Positions 56,755 through 64,000 of a stretch of 64,000 bases of DNA are shown piece by piece. Under the pieces are notes generated by a model. That model did not search any database and was not told the DNA's origin. It was given only the letters and a program-made list of their open reading frames with translations. The stretch is from Amylostereum areolatum (lineage: Eukaryota; Basidiomycota; Agaricomycetes; Russulales; Stereaceae), in the NCBI GenBank assembly GCA_012932865.1, contig SAXG01000047.1:62001-126000 (forward strand), written 5' to 3'. Position numbers and translations under genes: made by a program. Position 1 is the first letter of the stretch, and every line of letters starts with the position of its first letter.

Positions 56755-58588
56755 TCACTGGGGTGGCAGTCCCACCTCGGGAAGATTCCCTCCAAGGTTA
56801 TCCGGGATGGCCAACGAAGGGTCGACGTCGCGCGCCATGCGTCCTCCAAACAACACCCCACCCTCCCGGGCACGGAAGTCGGCGATACGCTTCTCAACCT
56901 CTGGACGGAAATGGCGCATGAGACCTTGAATAGGCCAAGCGGCGGCGTCGCCCAAGGCGCAGATCGTGCGGCCCTCGACCTGTTTGCTGTCGAACAAAGT
57001 CAGCGAGAGAGAAAGACAAAGGGAGATGAACCTGGCGACGTACGTGATTTCAAGGAGCATATCAATCTCACGCTGGTGAGCACGGCCCTCCGCCAGACGA
57101 TCCATCATGTTCATCATCCAGGTTGTACCCTCACGGCATGGAGTGCACTGCCCGCAGGATTCGTGCTTGTAGAACTGCGAAGGTGGGCGAGTTAGCAGAC
57201 AGCGTACACGCAGCAGTAAGACTACTCACGTGAGCGAAACGGGCAATGGCAGCGACGATGTCGGTTGATTTGTCCATGACGATGACCGCGCCAGTACCGA
57301 GACCTGTCTGAGCATCTTTCAGGGAGTCGTAGTCCATCCTAGCAAGCCCATCAGCTTCCAAGGTTAGACGAGAACAATAGTGTAAAGACTCGACTTACAA
57401 GACCTGCTCGCATGTTGGTTTGGGGATGACGGGGACGGAGCTACCGCCGGGGATGATCCCCAACAGGTTGTCCCATCCACCACGCACACCGCCACAATGT
57501 TTCTCGATGAGCTCCTGCAAAGGAATGCTCATCTCCTCTTCAACGACACAGGGGTTGTTGACATGGCCGCTGATGCAGAAGAGTTTGGTGCCCTGGTTGC
57601 GTTCACGGCCAAAGGATGCGAACCACGCCGAGCCGCGACGGGAAATGGTAGGAGCAACAGCGACCGTCTCCACGTTGGCAACAGTGGTGGGGCAGCCGAA
57701 GAGACCAACGTCGGCGGGGAACGGGGGCTTCAAGCGAGGCTTTCCCTGCTTGCCTTCGATACTCTCAATGAGCGCCGTCTCCTCTCCGCAGATGTACGCG
57801 CCGGCACCACGGTGCACGTAAACGTCGAAGGAGTAGCCGCTTCCGCATGCGTCTTTTCCAATGAAACCGGCCTTGTATGCCTCGTCGATGGCCTGCTGGA
57901 GATGTCGTGCTTCTTGGACAAACTCGCCGCGGATGTAGATGTAGGCGGCAGTAGCGTTCATGGCGCGACCAGCGACGAGGCAACCCTCGACGAGCTTGTG
58001 GGGGTCGCCACGGAGAATTTCTCGGTCTTTGCAGGTTCCGGGCTCTCCTTCATCGGCGTTGACTACAAGGTAGCGAGGGCTAAAGAGAATGACCAAAGGT
58101 CCAGAGTTAGGAGAGACACCTATGTATGACGGAGTACTCACCGAGGGTCCTTCTCCCAGCCAGGTTTGTTCATGAAACTCCACTTGAGACCGCTAGGAAA
58201 TCCTGCGCCACCACGACCACGAAGACCGGAGTCCTTGATGGTTTGAATGATCCACGAGTCGCCCTTGAGCAATATATCTTTTGTGCGATGCCAGTCGCCG
58301 CGTGCCTATGGAGCAGTCATCAGCTCCTGAGCTCCAGCGTAAGCAGAATTCTACGTACCATAGCACCCTTAATACCGTGGTCGTGTCGGCTGTGTGCATT
58401 GGTAAAAATGCGGTCTTGGTCCTTGAGCCCGCCGTATCGTCGTACTGGCGGGTCTTGGACGGTTGCAAATGTCCGACGAGCAGCGCCCAGCCGTGCTGGC
58501 CGTGAAACAGCTGGTATATGATTGTCAGATGATTCTGTGGGCGAGATGAGAAAGAGAGCGCACCTGCAACGCGAGAGGGGTTGAGCAT
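56755..58588 (-). CDS. NADH:ubiquinone oxidoreductase 51-kDa subunit (NDUFV1/NUO-51)
   Basis: Seven exons (58588-58564, 58510-58359, 58305-58142, 58079-57399, 57338-57230, 57174-57044, 56986-56755) give 497 aa with perfect phases. The N-terminus [20 protein letters not shown] is a mitochondrial presequence. The NADH/FMN fold shows [31 protein letters not shown] and [20 protein letters not shown]. The N3 4Fe-4S ligands are in [13 protein letters not shown] and TICALGD. In the matrix arm of complex I it oxidises NADH, passing electrons through FMN to the Fe-S chain. The stop is at 56755-56757. No abnormality seen; this is a good yardstick for sequence quality in the right part. Confidence 0.97.
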
Positions 58589-58966
58589 CGTGGACGACGG
58601 TGAGGAAGAGGTGTTGGTCGTCGTCTCGCCCAACGTCCGTGACGGGATTGGCTGTTACGTAATTCTCCCGTCCTTACCCGACGTCAGCGACTCGATTCCG
58701 CATTCGGTAAGGGCTTATGCCATTATTTCTCACCCTCGTTCGGCATTCTCGTCTGAGCGCTTGCCAAGCTCTCACAAGTTCAAACTTCAAGCTTCAAGCT
58801 CTGTTCATTTCCTTAGAACGTCCAGCTCAAAGGGATGATTTAGATCATGAATGCATGACTCCAGTAGTACGAGCTCTTATGTCGTTTAATCCGCGTACTG
58901 CATTAATTATAACGAACGCAGTTGTTCATGCATGGGATGACGGTACATAACTAAGATGAGCATCGT
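58589..58966. other. Intergenic between tandem minus-strand genes
   Basis: 378 bp between the agmatinase stop and the complex I start; presumably the complex I promoter. No TATA or other element identified. Confidence 0.5.
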
Positions 58967-60540
58967 TCATACGGCGACCTTTCCCAGAGGGTTCTTAGCC
59001 ATAACGCTGATTACCTCGTACAGAACCTGTATCCCCGCATGAGAAGAAAAAATTGCACGGAGGACGGGGTACACTCACATCAGCCGCAGCCATGGTCGTC
59101 AGCTCAGCGTTGGTATCGTATGCGGGTGCAACCTCAACGATATCAGCGGAGACTATCTTGAGACCGTCGAGCCCGCGCAGGATCGTCCTCAGCTCACGCG
59201 TCGACCAACCGCCAGTCTCGGGCGTCCCTGTCGCGGGAGCGAATGCGGGATCAATCGAGTCGATCTGAAAAGAATAACAATGTCAGCGAGGAAGTAGATG
59301 TTCATGGGACGTACGTCGATGGAGAGGTAGACCGGGGTGTCGCCGACAGTCTCTTTTATCTTCTTTATGATACCTTCCGTACCTGCGCGCAAACAATGCC
59401 ATTGGAACGTCTTCCCTCTGAGAATGGGAGCAAACGTGACTCACCGATGGTGTCGATCTCACGCGCTTCGATGCGCTGGAATCCAGCGTCGTCATCGTTC
59501 TCGTAGTCGGCGGGGCCCGAGAGCGTCGTGCGGATCGCGCCATGCTATACGAAAAAACAAGTCACTAGGATCTCTCGAACTTGCACACTCAGAGCGCGCA
59601 AAGAAGGAAACGCAGCGACTCGCCGCCGACACTTGCAATTGAGCTTCCGTTCTGGATAAGGCCTTCCTTGCTCGCCCAATAGAAGTACGTGCCATGGTTG
59701 ATTTCTGCCTGGTTCGAGGGCGCGCCGCCGAAAACGGAGGGTTTCCATGTGTCGAGGTGGGAGTCGAAGTGAATAACAGAGATGGGGCCGTACGCGGAGT
59801 GGATTGAGCGGAGGAGGGGGAGCACAATCGTATGATCGCCGCCCAATGTGACGATGCGGGGATGGTGCTTGCCGTCTTTTGCAATCGGCACGAGCTGGGC
59901 GCCCGAAACGCTATCGTTGCCGAGGGGAGAGAAGGGCGTACGGTGAAGAAGTTCCTTGTGCCCTTGTTCGATTTGCCTTATCGCGTATGCATTGTCGTAG
60001 GGGGTGACGGGAATGTCGCCGCAGTCGACGAGCTTGAGACCGCTCAGAAACGGGTTGACTGCGAGCGGGACGTTATAACCGCCGTAGAGGGTGAGACGAC
60101 GCGAGCCTGCGCGAATGCCTGAGGGGCCGAAGCGCGCGCCGGGGCGGTAAGAAGTTCCGGTGTCCTACGAAGGGGATTTACACGAGGCGTAAAGGAGGAT
60201 ATGAAACCGCACGTACGAATGGGGCACCGATGAATGCGATGTCAAATGGAACATTCCTCTCCTTGCCGAGGCATTGCACCCAAGGAAGCTTCGCGAACGT
60301 GGTAATTCCAGAAAAGACTGAATCGGCAGTCACTGGTCGCAGAAAACGTTAATCGACGGCTTTTATGATAGAAGAAGATGGCGTACCGTCATTGTCACCG
60401 GGAATCATCGAAGCCTGGTAAGGGAAGCGGACATAATCGAGGGGCATCTGCTCTTCGTCGTCGAAATGGCCATCGTGTGAAAGAGCGAGCGGCAAAGACG
60501 CCAAAAGTACAAGTCGGATTAGGGCTGGCGCGTTGAACAT
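58967..60540 (-). CDS. Agmatinase (ureohydrolase family), with signal peptide
   Basis: Seven exons (60540-60387, 60332-60217, 60164-59637, 59544-59445, 59382-59315, 59264-59079, 59026-58967) give 403 aa, all phases correct. The N-terminus [20 protein letters not shown] is a secretion signal. Mn-binding motifs are [20 protein letters not shown] and [13 protein letters not shown]. Substrate-side blocks [17 protein letters not shown] and [13 protein letters not shown] fit agmatinase rather than arginase, so the predicted reaction is agmatine to putrescine plus urea. The signal suggests the secretory pathway, as in related basidiomycete copies. The exon 3 donor is GCAAGT (59636-59631), a GC-AG intron. 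An in-frame ATG four codons upstream (60552) is also possible. Confidence 0.93.
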
Positions 60541-62439
60541 GGTGATGGTCAATGGTGTGCAGGGGGGTGCGGCGTCCTTCCGCTAGCTCTTCAATCTTTT
60601 AAAGCCTCGGCGGGGGCTGATAAAGTTCATGCCGGCCAGGAGCTTCATCCGACAACAGGTGTATTTGATCTCCACACAAGTCGCATGTTCTCTTGTGTTC
60701 TCGTAAACCCGGCACGAGGAGGCGAGAGTGGCGGTTCCGCATAACGGCATCGGCTCTTCATCCGATAACACACCAAGAAAGCTTCTTCTATAAGCATGGC
60801 TGTATAGCACACGGGCGGAACTGGTAAACGCTCACCTGGTCCCAATTTCCAGTGCGCCTGGAGGACGCCTGTCAAGGCCGCGGTTCCAAGGACACCGATC
60901 ACGTCGTTCGAAAGAACCACGAATAAGATACGACCGCGTTTTGTAGAAGGAAAGCTTGAGTTAATCGCGGCCTATCGTACCAGAACGTTTGAAAACAGGG
61001 ACGACGACTTACGGCAGTCTGAGGGGGGTGACGGAAGGCTGTGACGATGAATCCATTCTTCCCCAACTAGCGGTATCGGTGACATCTAGAATTTTTACGG
61101 ACAAGAATTAGCCGGTGAGAGTCCAGGAGAACATGTCTTACCCCGGCGGAGGGGGCGCATCTTGTGAGCAACAACGAGGCAGGACGCCTGGCCACGAGGT
61201 TTGGGTCGGAAGGGATGGTTGCACCCAAGCCGACCTCCTTCCGTACTATCTGAATTCAACGAAATGAAAGGTTTCAGCCCAAGCTTACCTCCGAGCATTG
61301 CCACAGGACTCGATAAGGTTCGGCGCAGACAAATTGCTTCAAGCGACTAGCAGAAGACAGGTCGTTGGTATCCCGGGATAACGGCTTCCAATCTGGCTCG
61401 TATCAGCTGCCAGCATGTGGTTCGATCTAGCCATCGAACTTCTGCTAGGGAGGGACCGCGAGAGGACGAACATGATCCCTTCTGTCCAGATCTTCCCATC
61501 GCTCCGAAGACGAGATACCTTGGAGCAGAAACGAGGCAAACCATAGGTATGCTTAGACAGGCTTAGACCTCCTGGCTTTCTGCAAGTGGATCGCGGCCCG
61601 GATGAAGTGTCGCTGTGGACCCACCGATCCGATAACGAGGCTTGCCGTAACTTCCAGGACTAAGACGATGGGATTGGACGCGAGATGTCGCTGCTGGAGA
61701 GCCGATACTGATACAGCTTGCCACAAGGAGAGCTTTACCATGTACCAGTTAGTAGTACCCCCTTTGAACTGGGCAAGCGCGAACTTCACGGCCAGACGGG
61801 GGCCTATGGATCCCATGCTGGTATATCCAGCGATTTCGTGCAGTGTACGTAGGGCCGCTGCTGAAAAATGAAGATGCATTGGTAGTGCATAAAAGTTGAA
61901 CGTTGAACGTCTATGGAACAATTGAAGTTGAGCTCGGGAGAGTAAACCCGGTTGGGACTGGGAGTGCAAAGTACACATCAACTTCGTCGGTCTACGACCT
62001 TCTGAGTATATAGGTATATCTGGAAGAGACCATCAACCCAGAGCAACAATGATTCTACCAGATCTTACCTGCATAATTCGTATAATTGACCTTTGTAGTG
62101 GGAGAGTCCGACTCATGTCGAGATGCTTAGAAGTTGGGATTTCCCACGTGGCGTCCCGCCGATCGCCGTGAACGCCGAACCGGCCCGCGCCCAGGCTGCG
62201 GCCCCTGAGCTAATAGGAAACGATACTGTTACAATCCCTATCCTCTGCTGGCTTCGTCTAGTTGACCATCGAGTTTCCACCTGTTTCGACCCCTACCATC
62301 GCGTCGACGACTCGCTAAGTAGACCGACCCGAGCCCATTGAAACGAATAAAGTCGATACAACTACAGCGATTACAAAAGCAAACAAAAAGAGACATTCAT
62401 GGATCATCGACCATGGCGCGTTTGGTTCCTCGTCGGGTA
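60541..62439. other. Intergenic; one weak open frame
   Basis: A 142-codon minus frame at 61981-61553 (for example KSLWQ-like and IVLVLEVTASLVIGSVG) has no recognisable family and no introns. I would not call it a gene without expression data. The rest has short frames only; no repeats or RNA features seen. Confidence 0.35.
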
Positions 62440-64000
62440 CTAATTACCGAACAGACGATCACTTAAGTCGAGTAAGTGCACTCGGCCTTGGCCAACCTTC
62501 AGGGAACACGTCAAGTTTGAACGATAGACGAGAGAGAAAGAGAATGGCTTACCAACGTCCCAACGGCGTCCCGCCACCATCCACCTCGAACCACATCCAC
62601 CTTCGCTACACCTCCCACGCTGACCAGCCCCAGGACAAGCGCCGCCCCAACGACACCGACGACCTTCGCCGCCTTCGCCGCCTTCCTCTTCCTCTCCCAG
62701 GCCACCTTTCCCGGCCCCTCGATGGAATAATCCGACCACCTGGGCGCGCGCGCGATCCACCAGAACAAGGCCATCGCGCCGGGGAACGTGCTGAAGATCT
62801 TGCCCTCCGTCCCGACGCGGTACCACGACTGGCATTGCGTCCAAACAGAGTTGGAAAGGCGGCGCTGGAGCCAGGCGTTGTACCTGTCCGTCGCAGCGGT
62901 CGTTGGTTCGAACGCGGTCAGCGCGCCGTCGAGCACAGGTTTGAACAGCTTGAGCGCGTAGTTGAACTAAGATTCATGTGAGTGCGTGCAGCTCAACGCC
63001 TGGCCCGGGAAGAAAGCGTACCTGCACTTCTTCAGCGAAGATGACGGAAGCGTGGCCGGTGGTAAGGTTCGGACCTGCAAAAACGTCAGCATCGTATGAA
63101 CAACACGCACAAGCAGACGAACCCATGATGGTGAAAAAGTTCGGGAATCCGGGTATGGTGCTTCCAAGGTACCCTGTGGGACCGCCGTTCTCGTCGTAGT
63201 ACTCTGACACCGTCAGGCCAGACCTGCCACGAACATGGACCGGAAACTTGTCCTGATGAAGGGGCCCGTCAATCCTGTGCTTGGAAGGAGGGGGGTATGC
63301 AGTAGGCGCTTACCGTAATGAAGCCGGTCGCGTACACGATCACGTCGAAAGGGATATGTTCGCCTGGGGGTCATGTGAGAGGTGGACGTGGGGAAAGAAG
63401 GCGTCCACGCACCTGTCTTGGTCACGATTCCGTCTTCGGTCAAGTTCTGGATGCCATCCCAATTCTGGCGCATGTTCGGCCGGTGAAGGCAGGCGAGATA
63501 GTCGCGGTCCCTGATCAAACGCTTGCAACCGGGAGCTAGTGCACTATGAGCCAGAGGATCACGCGCCACCGGGTAGAAGATTTGCTTACTATACGTTGGC
63601 ATTATCTTATCGTGGTATTCCTCGGGCGCGTGGGTTTTGATATAAGCTTCCAGTTGCTGGACACGAGGTTCAGCCATGCCCTCTGGTGCGACGTGTAAGC
63701 GGAAGAGCGAACTTCACCTTTGTAATTCTCCTATGCAACCACGAATTTCTCCCACGGAAACTAATATAGTTGATATCGAACTAGGGTCACGGTGGTTAGT
63801 ATAGAGGCGACGGCCGGAAGGTTGGACGTTACCGAGGCTTGAATCTTCCACCTGTGGAGCAGAGCAGCCAGGGGAACGTGTGCATAGATCCACTTCCAAA
63901 AGGGCGAGTACGGGACATGGGCCTAGACGGATGTGTATCAGCATCGGCGTCGAGTTGAACAGAATCAAAAAAGCATCGACTTACCCCATCGATGTACCAC
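62440..64000 (-). CDS. FAD-dependent monooxygenase (FMO/Baeyer-Villiger-like), 5' end beyond window
   Basis: Minus-strand exons read VPYSPFWKWIYAHVPLAALL (about 63920-63855), KIMPTYSKQIFYPVARDPLA with APGCKRLIRDRDYLACLHRP, DVIVYATGF, VSEYYDENGGPTGYLGSTIP with GFPNFFTIMG, PNLTTGHASVIFAEEVQ and FNYALKLFKPVLDGALTAFE to TAG 62440-62442. The CKR block, ATGF and the GPNxxxGHxS block are the C-terminal half of fungal flavin monooxygenases that use NADPH and O2. The Rossmann GxGxxG and fingerprint motifs must lie right of the window. A C-terminal hydrophobic segment (KVVGVVGAALVLGLVSVGG) suggests membrane anchoring. The substrate cannot be predicted. The visible frame is intact. Confidence 0.85.

Noticed and set aside
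61553..61981. 142-codon minus frame
   Set aside because: No recognisable family, no intron, isolated; could be chance at this length.

Overview
The window is nuclear DNA from a filamentous basidiomycete, most probably an Agaricomycete. Genes are split by many 45-70 nt introns with GTRNGT donors. The families present are typical of mushroom-forming fungi: DUF6535 membrane proteins, a Goodbye-NACHT-ankyrin NLR, a fungal 7TM protein, GH16 laminarinases, a DUF1752 protein and an SFP1-type zinc finger. Calls are from reading translations and splice sites by eye; no database was searched. Layout: 1-6 kb (minus) holds a DUF1752 protein cut by the left edge and an SFP1-like C2H2 factor. 7.1-8.75 kb (minus) is a secreted GH16 glucanase. 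11-15.6 kb looks subtelomeric: a 25-N gap, a decayed Penelope-like reverse transcriptase, islands of CCCTAA telomere-type repeats and a run of perfect hairpins and palindromes. 16.2-18.4 kb (minus) is an O-fucosyltransferase-like type II membrane protein, diverging from an LRR protein (18.9-21.5 kb, plus). Then come tRNA-Phe with an intron and a second GH16 gene (22.5-24.0 kb, plus). 25.4-28.7 kb (plus) and 44.2-47.2 kb (minus) are two DUF6535 paralogues facing each other. Between them lie several unrecognised reading frames, a complete 7TM gene, a complete 1119-aa NLR and RPB9. 48.2-49.9 kb (minus) is an Rtp1/TANGO6-like gene that seems cut short next to an AT-rich insert. 50.7-51.7 kb is a GC-rich minisatellite tract. 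53.7-56.6 kb is a WD40 pseudogene split by a 742-bp terminal-inverted-repeat element with a 10-bp target duplication. 56.8-64 kb (minus) is a conserved block: complex I 51-kDa subunit, agmatinase, and a flavin monooxygenase that leaves the right edge. How the genes relate: there are no operons. Housekeeping functions (RPB9, complex I, agmatinase, tRNA-Phe, SFP1-like growth control) are interspersed with lineage-specific families (NLR, DUF6535, 7TM, WD40) that often sit near repeats. A strong quality signal runs through the window. Genes left of about 24 kb carry many single-base, mostly homopolymer, frame breaks. Those in the right half (7TM, NLR, RPB9, both DUF6535, complex I, agmatinase) splice into perfect frames. 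Left-half breaks should therefore be suspected as sequence errors before being read as gene death.
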